A model generated the notes under the pieces. It saw only the letters and a list, made by a program, of their open reading frames with translations, did not search any database and was not told the origin of the DNA. Of a stretch of DNA of 64,000 bases, positions 1 to 11,421 are shown in pieces; the stretch's first letter is position 1, and each line of letters opens with the position of its first letter. The position numbers and the translations under genes were made by a program. Where the stretch lies: positions 49,749,751-49,813,750 of the forward strand of contig JAWZYU010000018.1 of the NCBI GenBank assembly GCA_038380435.1, in the 5' to 3' direction. Source of the stretch: Ryuthela nishihirai (taxonomy: Eukaryota; Arthropoda; Arachnida; Araneae; Heptathelidae).

Positions 1-795
1 AATTTAAAGGCAATCATCTGCAAAAGGCAATAGTGGGTGATAGTGCATTTTCTATAATTCGAGCGTTGATGCGATGCGCAAGGTGAAACCGGCGAGCTAC
101 AACGGATCAGTTGTGCGCGGATTTCAACGTAGTATGCGAGAAGCTAGTTTTGTCAAAAGCAGAACGTCGAGAACTCCATAGAGCTGGATATCAGAGTTGA
201 GTTGCACTTCACAACCTGTGAACGCGTTTCATGTCCAGTGGAGCAAAGAACATAAGCAGTGAAAACCTGAGCAATGGAGGAATGTGATATGGTCTAAAGA
301 ATCACCCCAATGGACGAGTGCATGTATGGTTTCCTACTGTTAAGGGTTCTGTAACGTTGCAGGGTTCTTTCTCATGGCATGGTTTGGGTGCACTCATTCT
401 GTTAGAAGACAAGATTAATGCCAATCGCTATTTGACAGTCTTGAATAATAATCTTCATCCAATGGTACAGCATTTCTTTCTTTCAGGATAACAGTACTCC
501 CATCCATAGAACACAAGTGGTCTCCCAGTAGTTTGAGGAGCATGAGATTGAACTTTTTTCGCATACAACGGCCACTGCAGTCACCAGCTATCAAAGGCTG
601 GAAAATCTATGGAAACTTCTGGAATGATGTCTCAGGCATCGTTTACCATCTCCATCGAACAAGCAGGAATTGATTACGTATCTTGTGGTTGAATGGTGCC
701 GTATCCCTCCTGCTGACTTTCAGATACAGGTGGACTCTATGCCACAATGTATACAGGCTTTACTGCCCTCAAGTGACGGTCCAACACCGTATTAG
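1..795 (+). pseudogene. Tc1/mariner transposase remnant (copy A)
   Basis: This is a decayed Tc1-type DDE transposase entering from the left window edge. Translated in shifting frames it shows a region resembling the RELHRAGY segment that precedes the catalytic core, then GRVHV, a KGSV..SWHGLGALI block, NRYLTVL, and a PIH.TQVVSQ.FEEHE block where the family's second catalytic region lies. The C-terminal part is readable to a stop at 793-795 and ends in the usual SMP..IQAL motif. Several frameshifts and stops break it, and part of the middle is shortened relative to the related copy at 4000-4512. No terminal repeats were seen because the 5' end is outside the window. It is certainly not functional. 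Confidence 0.85.
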
Positions 796-1036
796 TAATT
801 TTACGTTGCTGTTTCGGTTTTTATGTCCATTACCTGTATATTTAACTTAACGAAAAATATGCTGCTATCATCATTATTATTCTATATGAATGAACAGTAA
901 CTACCGTTGGATTTTACCTTTATTTCGTTGAAGGCAATAATAAATTAATTCTCTCGGAAGAAAGAATAATAAATAAATTATCTCGTAAGATAGTTAAGTC
1001 TTTGTAGTTTGAACTTTCTTTTTACATTTCCTTACA
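796..1036. other. Unannotated A+T-rich spacer
   Basis: Short A+T-rich stretch between the Tc1 remnant and the first SINE. No motif or coding signal was recognised. Confidence 0.5.
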
Positions 1037-1228
1037 TGGCCGAGTGGTTAGCGCGCTTGGCTACTGATCTAAGGGAACTGGGTTCGAGCCCCGGGTAAGG
1101 AATGGCTGTTTGTGTCGTTTTTCTGCTGAGGGCCTGCCATCCTCTCAGACCTTTTACTTTGGCATATAAACTGAGAGGCTCCTGTCAGACCTCTGTGGCA
1201 AGTAGCTGCTTGAGGGGGTATTTATTTA
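1037..1228 (+). repeat. tRNA-derived SINE, family I (full-length copy)
   Basis: The head resembles a tRNA: an A-box-like GTGGTTAGCGCGC and a B box GGTTCGAGCCC in the right order and spacing for an internal RNA polymerase III promoter. The body (CTGCCATCCTCTCAGACC ... CATATAAACTG ... CTGTCAGACCTCTGTGGCAAG) recurs at 8308-8517, 31993-32180, 46800-46940 and 46995-47180. All copies end in a CTTGAGGGGGTATTTA-type tail. Recurrence of the same tRNA-like head plus the same tail identifies a SINE family. The short ORF over it is only a by-product. Confidence 0.85.
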
Positions 1229-1378
1229 TTAATTTTTTAGTTATTTGTATATTCCGTAGGAATCAACATAATGTTTGGTCTCATATTTTAATATGATATA
1301 TTCATGATTGTTGAAATAATAGAATTTCTCAGATACACCTAGTAGTAATTTGTTAGATAAATATAGAGAAAAAAATTG

Positions 1379-1460
1379 TCATTAGCCGGGAAGGATCTGA
1401 ATCCACGACCTCCTGATAAATATGTCAGGACTCTGACTACTGAGCTACCAGCCGCCGAAC
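1379..1460 (-). repeat. tRNA-like SINE fragment (family III), minus copy
   Basis: Read on the minus strand this has an A-box-like TAGCTCAGTAGTCAGAG, then a B-box-like GGATTCAGATCC, followed by a GACAATTTTTTCTC tail. An inverted partner with the same B box and tail lies at 1862-1950. Cloverleaf stems do not pair cleanly, so it is a tRNA-derived repeat and not a tRNA gene. Confidence 0.6.
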
Positions 1461-1548
1461 AATTACCCTCTATTAGTGGCTTTAAGAATTATACCATAGA
1501 ATTAGGCATTGGAAATGCAGTTGACTGTAATTGAATATTGGTCTAGAG

Positions 1549-1869
1549 CAGCCGCGTCCAACCCACGGCCCTGGACAGCTAGTAATGCGACCCACAAAAT
1601 CGTAAAGTTTACGTTTTTGCGACATAAGCTTTCAACATGATTATGTGATTTTCAACGAGTTTTATGTTACCCACTAGTTTTATGTTACCCTTTTTTAAAT
1701 TTTATAATAAAAAACATAAGAAAATAAATTATATTTTATTATTCATATACATTAACTATTATATATTTTATGTGCGGCCCAAAACATTTCATCTTCACTC
1801 AGTGCGGTCCAGGGAAGTCAAATCTTCACTCAATGTGTACCAGGGAAGTCAAAAGGTTGAACACGCCTG
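1549..1869. mobile_element. hAT-type MITE with 8-bp target duplication
   Basis: The element begins CAGCCGCGTCCAACC. The reverse complement of its right end begins CAGGCGTGTTCAACC, giving an imperfect 15-bp terminal inverted repeat with the hAT-typical CAG start. It is bracketed by perfect 8-bp copies of GTCTAGAG at 1541-1548 and 1870-1877, the duplication length of hAT elements. At 321 bp with no transposase it is non-autonomous. It interrupted the family III tRNA-like SINE that continues at 1870. Confidence 0.85.
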
Positions 1870-1950
1870 GTCTAGAGCATCTGACATGCTATCATGAGGT
1901 CGTGGGTTCAGATCCACCCAGCTAGTGGCAATTTTTTCTCTGTATTTATA
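1862..1950 (+). repeat. tRNA-like SINE fragment (family III), plus copy
   Basis: It has an A-box-like GGTCTAGAGCATCTGA, a B box GGGTTCAGATCC, and the tail GGCAATTTTTTCTC shared in inverted orientation with 1379-1460. The A-box region carries the hAT MITE target site. Confidence 0.6.
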
Positions 1951-3597
1951 TATTCATGATTGTTTCATATGATATAATCATGCCTAATGTTTTATCTGCT
2001 TATTTTTGAAAAATCTTGCCATATTCATATAACCACCCGAAATTAAGGAATGTAAATCTCAAATTTGCCAAATGAAAAAATTTTCCTTGGGTGAAGCGCA
2101 CTTCTTTTTAATGATCGGAAATTAGATTATTTTATTTTCTTTCCGAGCAATTGTTTTCTATTGTTTGCCTTAATATACTTAATGACTCACTAAAGATTTT
2201 ATAATTTCTTTTCTGCAAAAAATTCTAATTTGGGAGAATTAGAATGTAATAAGGAATTATTGCCAATTTTTTTTTTATTAAATCCCTTTCTTAGAAACAG
2301 ACATCGGTTTCCATAAATTAAGGAACAAATATAAAAAAAACGCGATATCGTAAAATTCCGACAATAGAAATGCACAAAGGTTATGGCATATCAATCAATC
2401 AATCAATCATTTTATTTATTGATGAAATAGTGCCTAGAAACAATTTTACAATTGCATTTGATAGTTGGAAATAAATTAACTACATGAGAGATACAACATC
2501 GCCTGTGAATAACAAAATACTAATAATAAGTACAAGGCACAAAAGTGTTTTCTGAAGTGCTATTACTCATTTGAGTAATCTATATACAATCTGAACAAGT
2601 AATAGAAAAATGTACAACAGAGGTCACAATAAAACTTCAATATCATGTATATTATGCAACCAAATTATTAGACCATTCCTAAATTTTAAAGATTTATTTC
2701 AGTTTTAATTTTGTTGAATATTTTAGGGACTCTGTAAGCAAATTGTTTCTGAATGAGAGTTTTTGTAGACTTAGAAATATGAGTATTTGGGTATTTGCTA
2801 CTTCTACTTCCTAAACTGATATTATGGCAGTTGTTAATCCCAGTTTGTAAACAAACGCAATAGTATTCTAAATACACACAATTTTCTTACGGGTAACATA
2901 ACGAACTCTTTATAAATATTTCTAGTGCTCTCATATTTCCTTTTTTTTGGCAATGCGTTTTACAACACTATTTTGTAGGTAAAATACGACATAGAGTTGA
3001 GGTATGGTATGCAAATGTATGGCGTTAGCTGTGATATATGCAAAAACGTCTAGAAAGTGGATGTTTCAAAGCTGTTCTCCTACGAATCTGTAAATAGCGG
3101 GCGAGTCTCAGACAGGCATGGCAAACATCTCGAAATCTGAGGGAAATTTGCGGACCCGCAGAACAACAAATGTTTTAACAAATGAATTTAAATGAAAAGC
3201 TTGTAAGTGAAAATGAATCAAGAAGTTGTTAGTAACTGTTCATCTGATGATGCCAGTATTTGAAACAACAGAACAATATTTTAAAATTGGTATATTTGTT
3301 TCAATATTAATAGAAAAAAAAATATTTTTCTTTATCTACGGAAATTATTACCGTATTGAAATAGAGAAACAACCTATATCGTTTAATTCTTTTACATTTG
3401 GCAACAGTTAAAAAAATCCGTATATTACTTGTATAAATTTTTGTATTATACCTCATTTGAAACTTTGCGTATTATTCAGAGTGTGAATTTGTTTGTTGAG
3501 ATACACTGATTCTGTTTCGTGAAAACGGAGTTCTACATTTACTTTAGTAAAACGTTATATTTCACATAGAATTATTTCTGAAGGTTTTGCATAATTG
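1951..3597. other. A+T-rich region without recognised gene
   Basis: It contains a short (TCAA)n run near 2390-2411 and long A/T homopolymers. The short ORFs here have no family resemblance and are low complexity. I see nothing else. Confidence 0.5.
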
Positions 3598-3983
3598 GAT
3601 TGGATTGTTTTACCTCTGTGCGGCACTTTTTCGCACACCATGGGCTAAATGGCCAGGCCACAAGAACCCCGAAGGCTCAGAGAAGGTTGGGGGAGGGGAC
3701 CCACTGGAACAGCTGTTGGGAGACAGATGGTAGCCTCCCGTCAAGGCCATCCAGCGTGTTCTTTAACGTGCACAGGGTATGGCTCTCCCGCATGCGGGGC
3801 CACAGCTTAACGTCCCATCCGACGGACGGCGGCCTTTCCAAGCCCATCGGTGTCCCCTACTGACCATGGGCAGGGCGGGGAATTTTGCGGAGATAAATCT
3901 CAACGCTGACCCAGCTGGGACTCGAACCTGGGAACTACAGATACGAGTCTGGCGCGCTGCCGACTGAGCCCCCCCCCCCCGCC
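3598..3983 (-). repeat. tRNA-derived SINE, family II (about 390 bp)
   Basis: On the minus strand the element starts with a tRNA-like head: GTGGCTCAGTCGGTAGCGCG-type A box and GGTTCGAGTCCC B box in the better copies. The body continues through a conserved region containing ACGTTAAAGAACACGCTGG and ends at the GGTAAAACAA-type tail. Near-identical copies lie at 32814-33203 and 62360-62737. Diverged or partial copies are at 10430-10556 with 18552-18770, 27045-27350, 33325-33675, 38125-38400, 38765-39040 and 43022-43290. The head end here has a run of Cs. No clean target duplication was found for this copy. Confidence 0.85.
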
Positions 3984-3999
3984 TCTGCGGAGTGTGGGT

Positions 4000-4512
4000 A
4001 TCAGCTACATGTCATCACACCTGTCAACGCACGTTGTCAAGTCCAGTGGTCTAAAGAGCATATGCAGTGAACACTTGAGCAGTGGAGGAACGTGATATGA
4101 TCTCACGAATCATCTTATACTTTGTTTGCGACAAATGGACGAGTGCATGTGTATAGCCATCCGAAGGAAGCTTACAACGCTAATTACTTGTTTCCTACTA
4201 TTAAGGGTTCTGTAATGGTGCGGGGCTCATGGCATGGTTTGGAGGCACTCATTCCGTTAGAAGTCAAAAATACCAATCGGTATTTGACAGTCCTGAGTGA
4301 TCATCTTCCTACAATGGTACATCATTTCTATTATTAAGATAGAGCTGTCTTTCAAGATGACAGTGCTCCTATCCACAGAGCACATGTGGTCACCCAGTAG
4401 TTTGAGGAGCATGAGATTGAACTTTTTTGCACATACCACGGCCACTGCAATCACCAGATATCAAACACGCTGGGAAATCTATGGGAACTTCTGGAACGAC
4501 GCCGTAATTTAA
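4000..4512 (+). pseudogene. Tc1/mariner transposase fragment (copy B, same family as copy A)
   Basis: The fragment covers the catalytic-core middle of a Tc1 transposase. It contains YTLFATNGRVHV, a KGSVMV..WHGLEALIPLE block, NRYLTVLSDHLP.MV.HF, then FQDDSAPIHRAHVV and FEEHEIELF. These blocks match copy A at 1-795 in order and wording, so both come from one family. Frameshifts separate them, and both the N-terminal DNA-binding region and the C-terminus are missing. It starts next to the family II SINE at 3598-3983. Confidence 0.8.
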
Positions 4513-4865
4513 TTATACCGTGTGCTTTTACATTAGCTTTGTACTCAAATTGTATGCAAATACAACCAAGAAATTGTAAATTATAGCCCTGGCTACCATT
4601 CGAACATTTACGGTATTTAGGGAGTTCATGCATTCCTTGAACTACCGCGTAAATCAAATTCGCGCAGAACGAGAACCATTTTCTTATCTGAAATAATTGA
4701 AATGTCCATGTTAGGGAGAGTACGTCTTTCTATTAGTCTTACCCAACAGCACTTAAGTTTTTTTTTTATATATATATTATATTTTTATTTATCATCATCA
4801 TCATCTCACAAAAATACAGCTGTAGAGAGATTTTATACATTTGACCCACAAAGCTAATAGTTTAT
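4513..4865. other. Unannotated spacer
   Basis: A+T-rich sequence with a short CAT-repeat near 4790-4805. No gene or element was recognised. Confidence 0.45.
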
Positions 4866-5146
4866 CTGCAGGCAGCGCCGTCGCCAGATTAGATCGCACC
4901 CTGAGGAAAACAATTAAATATATATAAGAAAAAAATATAAGAAAATCCCCAATTGCTATTTTGTTTTTATTACAAGAGAAACATTAATGCAAAACACAAA
5001 ATGAAATAATAATCCCCAAAATAATAAATATAAAGTAAATTAAGCAAAACTGGTTAAGGAAAAGGGAAAGTGAATGGGTGGACCATCACAGGCGCCGTGA
5101 GGCAGGCTGCCTCTATGCTATACCCTGTCAACGGTACTGTCTGCAG
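4866..5146. mobile_element. Candidate MITE with about 23-bp inverted repeats
   Basis: The left end CTGCAGGCAGCGCCGTCGCC pairs with the reverse complement of the right end CTGCAGACAGTACCGTTGAC. They differ at a few mostly transition-type positions. The interior is A+T-rich with no coding capacity. I could not find a convincing target duplication, so the exact ends and superfamily are uncertain. Confidence 0.5.
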
Positions 5147-5818
5147 GAGCTATTGATGAGCATTAGTTTTCATACATAAGTGAACATAGTAAAAAAGAAC
5201 ACAAAAGTCATATAGATACAGGTCACATTTTAATACATAATGCAATAGAATAAGTGTAATAGAATGATTTAAAGTAGAAATTAAACTTAACCTAAATCTG
5301 AAACAAATTAATATGGAATAAGAACGACACTAATGCGTAGCAAGAAAGTAAAGGCTTCTTACTCAGGGAATTCCAGAATTAGATTGGACTTTTGGACGTG
5401 TACACAAGTCCAAATAGATAAAACCGACATTAAATTTTTTTTTTTTTTTTAATATAAGAAATTAAAAACAAAATTATATCTAAACGAAATTTTAATAGCA
5501 TCTTGGTCCTTGGTCTGCGGAATTTTTTGTTGTCAATGCGGGACTCGAGATTTTATTATGAAAAACGGGACAGTCCCGCACAAATGGCAACCTTGGTCCT
5601 ATCCCAGTGGAAAGTGACTCATTAGAAGAGATGTTCGCACTTTTCGTACACAGCTGGCAACTAGTTGTTAGTCTCTACTACGTTTTCTAAAAAAGGATGA
5701 ATTATCAATAGAGTTGCCATGATTCCTCGCTTCGGACTTTCAGGGTTCGTTTCAAACCGCACAAATGTACATTTTCGTAACGTGAAAATTGAGCAATTTT
5801 CTAAATTAATAAACCTCG
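5147..5818. other. Unannotated A+T-rich region
   Basis: Includes a poly-T run near 5440. No gene-like or element-like pattern was recognised. Confidence 0.45.
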
Positions 5819-5954
5819 TATATCAATCATCGATCATCATGCACATCGAGAATTACCTGTATTTGAATCTAATGTTTTCAAAAGAGTATATCAATCATCG
5901 ATCATCATGCACATCGAGATATACCTGTATTTGAATCTAATGTTTTCAAAAGAG
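5819..5954. repeat. 68-bp tandem duplication (2 copies)
   Basis: The unit beginning TATCAATCATCGATCATCAT starts at 5821 and again at 5889. The two copies are almost identical, so the duplication is recent relative to the surrounding decay. Confidence 0.85.
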
Positions 5955-6579
5955 CCCAATTTACGGAGAGCATTTTTTTTGGTATGATCCCCGATGTATC
6001 TGGATAAATATCCCAATCAAAACAAATGTCTTTGGCGAATAGAAAATACTTGTTTTCAAAGAGAATGAGATTTGTCATTTTCCGATTTCAGAGTTCTCTC
6101 CCGATGAAAGTTTGAACTGAATAAAATTCGGAAAATTGAAGATCACGGATCAAGATTGATCCGAAACGCATATGTAAAATTTCTTAACATGAAGTAAAAG
6201 TTTGTCTGTTTTCTTGTGTCTGTGGTGTATAAGATGACTTTTCTGAATTGCCCATAATGCCCAATTGTCACGGAGCTGTGCAGAAACCATCGATAACATC
6301 GAACACAGAAGACGTCCAACAAGAACACCAGCAAGATATCTGTACCAGTGACCGGGAAGAAGACTCATAACTGTGGTGGGAACAACGTAACGACACTACT
6401 CAAAGTGGAAATCGCAACACCAAGAAGGAATGGAAGCAGAGATATGCAACTAGCAGGATAGAATCGGACATCTGAGACATGCAAATGATAAAGTTCCGCA
6501 ACGAATGGACACGTGACTCCAGCCAAGCTATGAATAAATACCGGGTGCCCTCTAGCTCGTATCATAGCATAACTGACAA

Positions 6580-7574
6580 TGAGGTTGGAGTACATGCTGC
6601 GAAAATGTTCGGAATGCGCAATTCATGCCTTCTGAGAGAGAGAGCGGATCGTTGATATGCGAGAGCTCAGATTTAGCCTCCTTCGAGTGATTGCCACATG
6701 CATGGGGCAGAATGTGAGCACAGTGCAATGATGTGTCTCATGCAACATCATGGAGCACTAAATGACATGAAGGAAAGGTACAGGAGTAGCATGCCACACC
6801 ACAGGCATTACTATCGCATGCTCCATAAGAGGGCTGTTTGCGACACTTTCACCACAGCGATTATGCTACAGAGTGATATGGGTACTGTGGTCTCAATGCA
6901 AACCATTAGAAAATGATTGCATTGTGCAGGAATGAGGGCGAGACGTCCAGTCTGGCATCTGCCGTTGCAGCAACATTGCAGGTTATGCTATCTTCACTGG
7001 TGTCGAGCAAGGCAACATTGGGCTAGGTAATGGAGGAGAGTGTTATTCACAAACGAGTCCCGATTCTGTTTTGGCAATGCCAGATAACAATCGGCATCGT
7101 ACACAACAAGAAGAAGTCTATTAAATTAGTTGCCATACAGCTCCCCACCATGGCATAATGGTATGGGATGACATCATATATAGTAGCTGGACATCTCTGC
7201 TCCATGTTTCTGGTGCACTAACTGCAAGACGTTACATCGATGATATCGTTAATACTATCGTACGACCCTTCCTTACCATCACGCCTGGACTTATTCTGCA
7301 GCAGGACAACGCCACCCCACAGAGTGCACGTGCAATGAGGGTCGGTCTCCAAGGTGTGAACATTCTTCCATGACAGCCATGCTCCCCGGACTTGTTGCCC
7401 ATTGAGAGAGCATGCATGTGACCTCATGTGTACTTTCGCCAGCTCCCTCCAGCGGCGAACCTGGTACAGTTGCATGTCCAATTAGATGCTGTTTGGAACG
7501 CCATACCTCAGGACACCATTAAACATCTGATTGATGGAATGCCGAGATGTCTACAGGCTTGTACAAACGCCTGA
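6580..7574 (+). pseudogene. Tc1/mariner transposase remnant (copy C, different family)
   Basis: The translation in several frames gives RERIVDMRELRFSL (helix-turn-helix region), then VLFTNESRFCF around the first catalytic region. Further on are LTARRYIDDIV, PGLILQQDNATP (second catalytic Asp), CSPDLLPIERACM (third acidic residue) and a C-terminal VWNAIPQDTIKHLIDGMPRC block with a stop near 7572-7574. Order and spacing match a complete Tc1 transposase of about 330 residues, but stops and frameshifts occur throughout. Wording differs from copies A and B, so this is another family. Terminal repeats were not resolved; the element probably extends to about 6398 and 7640. Confidence 0.82.
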
Positions 7575-7640
7575 AATGGGCATACTATGTATTGATGAAT
7601 CTGCAATAAACTCACGTATCTTGCGTTCTTCCGTTTTTTG

Positions 7641-8294
7641 ATCATTTGCACATCTACCCCCATAGCTTCTGCCTGTAAGTTTCAGGCGTATGCTTCACTT
7701 CCTTCGCAGTGTTGTGATTTCCAATTTGAGCAATGTAGCAATGTCCAACAGCAGGTTTTCAACGCAACGGGAGGATGGTGAATCTTATATTATATTTGAG
7801 GAACCTCGTGATATGTTTAATATTACTTGGAATCGTATTATTTTATTATAGTCTCTCCAAAGAAATAATAATTTTTCATTTCCCTTTTTTCTTGCAATTG
7901 TTTCATCACATAAATAAATCACAGACATAGCCTATTATCCTAATTACACATAAATTTCATCATATTGATTTCACTTAGTTCGACAGAGTTGGGCAGGTAT
8001 TAATGACAACAAAAAGTGTTATATGGTAGTACATAGTAGGACACAATTTTACATCCAGAAAAATTTATACTTCAACTTTTTCTTTGTTTAATACAAATGT
8101 TTCTTTATAATCAATAACCCTTGTTGTTGATAATATGACTAGCATAATTAAGAAACATCGTAAGTCATCTCCCTAGCAGTGTAACTATTCCCGGAATTAC
8201 TTATACCAAAGAAATTTAATTCGTAATTCAATTCTATTCGTTTTTCAGAAATCCAGGATAAAAAAGCACATATGGCAAAACCACTGAAAGTATG
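7641..8294. other. Unannotated A+T-rich region
   Basis: No coding region, known repeat or RNA gene was recognised between the Tc1 remnant and the SINE cluster. Confidence 0.45.
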
Positions 8295-8307
8295 TATGAA
8301 TATTGTT

Positions 8308-8517
8308 AATAAAATAAATAAATACCCCCTCAAACAGCTGTTTGACACAGAGAGGTCTGACAGGCGCCTGTCAGTTTATATGCCAGAGTAGAAGGACTGA
8401 GAGGATGGTAGGAACTCAGCAAAAAAACCACACATACATCCATGCCTTACACGGGGCTCGAACCCAGGTCTCTTAGATCAGTAGCCAAGTGTGCTAACCA
8501 CTTGGCCATTGAACGAC
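8308..8517 (-). repeat. tRNA-derived SINE, family I, with direct repeats
   Basis: Minus-strand copy of the SINE at 1037-1228, with the same tail, body and tRNA-like head. It is flanked by TATGAATATTGTT (8295-8307) and TATGAATACTGTT (8518-8530), a 13-bp target duplication with one mismatch. Confidence 0.88.
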
Positions 8518-8530
8518 TATGAATACTGTT

Positions 8531-8593
8531 GGGACTCGAACCCAAGTCCCTTGGATCAGTAGCCAAGCACGCTAACCTCGGCCATGGGACGGT
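8531..8593 (-). repeat. SINE family I head-only copy
   Basis: Only the tRNA-like head is present: B box GGTTCGAGTCCC-type and A-box GTTAGCGTGCTTGGC on the minus strand. It lies directly upstream of the full copy. A third TATGAATACTGTT follows at 8594-8606, so head and full copy are separated and bracketed by the same 13-mer. Confidence 0.75.
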
Positions 8594-8606
8594 TATGAAT
8601 ACTGTT

Positions 8607-10202
8607 ACCTCCGTAATAAATTAGTTACTATGTACTTTTCTGATTTAAGTCAATTTTACTTCGAAATTTGCCTTTTTAAATATTGAAATATCCTTCAAAA
8701 TTGGAAAACAATTCCCTAACGTTTTACATTGTATCTATCAGAATCAATATCTAAATACTAGGGTAATTTTCACTAGCATGCTTGTCAGTAAAATAGAGAG
8801 ATCTTGTTTAGATCTCACATTAAGATATATTTCTTTATTTTATAATTTTTTCTTCCTGCTGTACTCTCTACTTCTTCATAGACTTTATGGCGCACTTTAT
8901 TAATAGTTCATGTCAGTTCTCAAAGAAAAGCAAGCAGCTGGATAGGAAAATTGTTTTATTCAGCATATTGCATATGAAACGGAAATTTATATACACTTGG
9001 CATTTTCAATTGGGGGTATTATCAATTCTGAATATGTTATGCAAAATTACGCATTGTGTATCTTAAGTAGTCCTGATAAGAGGTTCTAAAATATGTGTTT
9101 TATGGTTTGTTTGTGCAGATCGATTAGTAGCGAGAATTGTGGTTGGAAGAGAATGTTCGTGGGCACTAAAGCAGGACGTTGTCGTAGCGAACATGTGCGG
9201 CAGTTTCGACAAGCTGGTGCAGGATTGCCGTCTTACGAAAATGTGTGAAACAACATGCCTAAATGTTCTGATATGGTACCGAGTCGATAGAGAGGCAGAA
9301 GAGAGAACGATTTGAATGAGGATAGAGCAGCAACAGAAGGAGCAGATTACATTGTTAGGTTAGGCAACCCGAATTATGTACTATGACCAAAGTACATCTA
9401 TAACACTTTATTTAGAAGTTAGTCTATGATTTATTTGTCACGTTTTATAATTAATCGTCCTTCACATTGCCTTTCACTCGAAATGCTTAGGATAAAAATT
9501 AGTTATTCAATAGAGCGAGTGATTTGAATTAATCAAATTCGATGAGTCATTCATTTCTCATGAGTTTTTTTCGTGAATCTTATATCAGAACTAGGAAAAT
9601 TGTTAATGAAACAGATTTCATTAGAAAATAATTCATACACACATCTCAAGAGGGAAAAGTAGAACAGTTTCCAGCATTCACATTCAGATCATTTGCTCTC
9701 CACAACATTGCTCAAGTATTAATAATTCGATATCAGAAAACTTCTATATGTTGCAATGTGCTACAGATACACGATTTTGAATATTGAGTTAACCCTTATA
9801 TCCTTCATAGTCTGGTTTAATCCACAAGATGTTTCCCCAGTCCAATTAAAGACAATTTCCTTAGTTCTAGTTATTTTTACGTGTGTTACCATAGATTATT
9901 TTAACTCATGAAAAGATAGCTGAAACACGTCGAGAGGAATATGAAAGCACGAGCTCCTGATAACTTCACAGGTTTTCTGGCAGCTAAGCTTTCTCTTGTT
10001 CAACTAACTTTTCATTAGTTACATTTGTAGAGGAAATTGCCTGTGATTTTCTTATTGTAGAGTGTGTTCTTCAATAATGAAAAAGGTCATGCTAATATTG
10101 CTCATCGTAATGAGTGTTCTTTACTGTGTACAAAAATATCCCTTGTATGCTGTACGAAGTGACTACTCTTCACTCTGGGCAGGAAAAGCCAATCTGTGCT
10201 TG
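8607..10202. other. A+T-rich region without recognised features
   Basis: I see no gene, known repeat or RNA gene. Some less A+T-rich sequence near 9115-9330 translates to nothing recognisable. Confidence 0.45.
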
Positions 10203-10300
10203 TACCTTTAGTGTTGAAACGAAATTTTTAGCGTTGAACTTCTACCTTTAGTGTTGAAACGAAATTTTTAGCGTTGAACTTCTACCTTTAGTGTTGAATT
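10203..10300. repeat. 40-bp tandem repeat, about 2.4 copies
   Basis: The unit starting TACCTTTAGTGTTGAA begins at 10203, 10243 and 10283. The first two copies are identical and the third is cut short. Confidence 0.85.
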
Positions 10301-10429
10301 CCCGCCATTTCCGCATCAGAGGAAGTGAAGAGAAAGATTTTGGTAGCTAGAAACTGAGATGGGAAGTAAACGTTTTTGGTTTTGAAAAAATGAGTGATTA
10401 TCAGTAGAAATCCTACCTAGCTACATGCT

Positions 10430-10556
10430 TGTTTGTTTCTCCATCTGCCGACCTATGTAACTAAATGATTGAGGAAGGGGACCTATTGGACAGCTATTAG
10501 GAGATATATGATAGCTCCCATCAAGGCCACCAGTATATCTTAAACATGCAGAGTTT
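10430..10556 (-). repeat. SINE family II, portion left of the Polinton
   Basis: It contains the family II body (GGGGACC.ATTGGACAGCT, GATAGCTCCCATCAAGGCCA) up to a hexamer GAGTTT that matches the CAGGGT position of intact copies. The remainder of the same SINE resumes at 18552 on the other side of the Polinton. Confidence 0.8.
10551..10556. repeat. Polinton target-site duplication, left
   Basis: GAGTTT directly precedes the AGT terminus. The matching hexamer GAGGTT is at 18552-18557 (5 of 6 identical). Polintons characteristically duplicate 6 bp. Confidence 0.8.
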
Positions 10557-10680
10557 AGTTGTTACGTCGCAATCTGGGAACTTTTACCCCCGTACTCACC
10601 ACGTCACCGACCACGCCCCCTTCCGACCACGCACCCTTATTAATATTAATAATTCATAATTCATAATTAATTCGCAGGAT
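10557..10680. repeat. Polinton left terminal inverted repeat
   Basis: It runs from AGTTGTTACGTC through GTCACCGACCACGCCC and CTTCCGACCACGC into an A+T-rich TAATTCATAATTAA part. Each block has a counterpart in the reverse complement of 18420-18551. The match is imperfect, so the arms have diverged. Confidence 0.85.
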
Positions 10681-10849
10681 GAATGACAGCTCTGTGCGAC
10701 GGCACAGTGGAGCGCCCTCTATCGGGCTGCATCTTTCTGTCACTTGAGCGTTCTTCGCCAAATGGGGATTGATGGGATTTTTGTATGGAATAATCTCCAG
10801 TACATCTCCAGTATTGTTTGATTATGCATGCTGTGATGACTTTGAAACT

Positions 10850-11130
10850 TTTTTTTATATTGCTATTATTGTGAATGCATTGAAACATTTTTATATTGCT
10901 CTTATAATATCTACATTGAAACATTTTTATATTGCTACAAATGTCAATAATTGTCAATCATTTCAACATTGAAATATTTTAAACTGTTTTTAGTGTGAAT
11001 AGCTCCATCACTATCTGTAGTTTGTAAATATTTTTTATATCAGTAATGTTTTTATATTGCTATAACTGTCAATAACTGTCAATAATTTCAACATTGAAAT
11101 ATTTTTAACTGTTTTTAGTGTGAATAGCTC
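10850..11130. repeat. Tandem repeats in the Polinton left arm
   Basis: Units containing ACATTTTTATATTGCT and CAACATTGAAATATTTT recur several times. A longer block ending in AACTGTTTTTAGTGTGAATA is duplicated (near 10955-11005 and 11075-11128). No coding signal. Confidence 0.75.
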
Positions 11131-11421
11131 AATAATAATGTTTTTTTTAATAAGTCTATTTAATTTACAATCTTCAAGACAATGTGAGTTAACTGATGGA
11201 AAAATATTGATTGGGATGGGGCATCATGGTGATGTATAATACTTTAATGGTGGCGAAGGTTTGGAAGGAATAACATTTAAATTATGAATACAAAACTAAT
11301 GTTTCAGTGGTGCCATCTGGTGACGTTGTGAAAAACTAATTCACGGAAATAACAAAGAGACGTATATCAGCTTTAATTTTTTTTATTATTGAATACCACA
11401 GATAGTACAAATTTTTTACAC

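Noticed and set aside
1037..1100. Functional tRNA gene
   Set aside because: A and B boxes are present but the stems do not form a proper cloverleaf, and the sequence recurs with a common tail as a SINE.
3600..3967. Short ORFs repeated at 3600, 32820 and 62360 with nearly the same protein
   Set aside because: The similarity comes from copies of the family II SINE; the ORFs lie antisense to its tRNA-like promoter and differ in frame at the ends.
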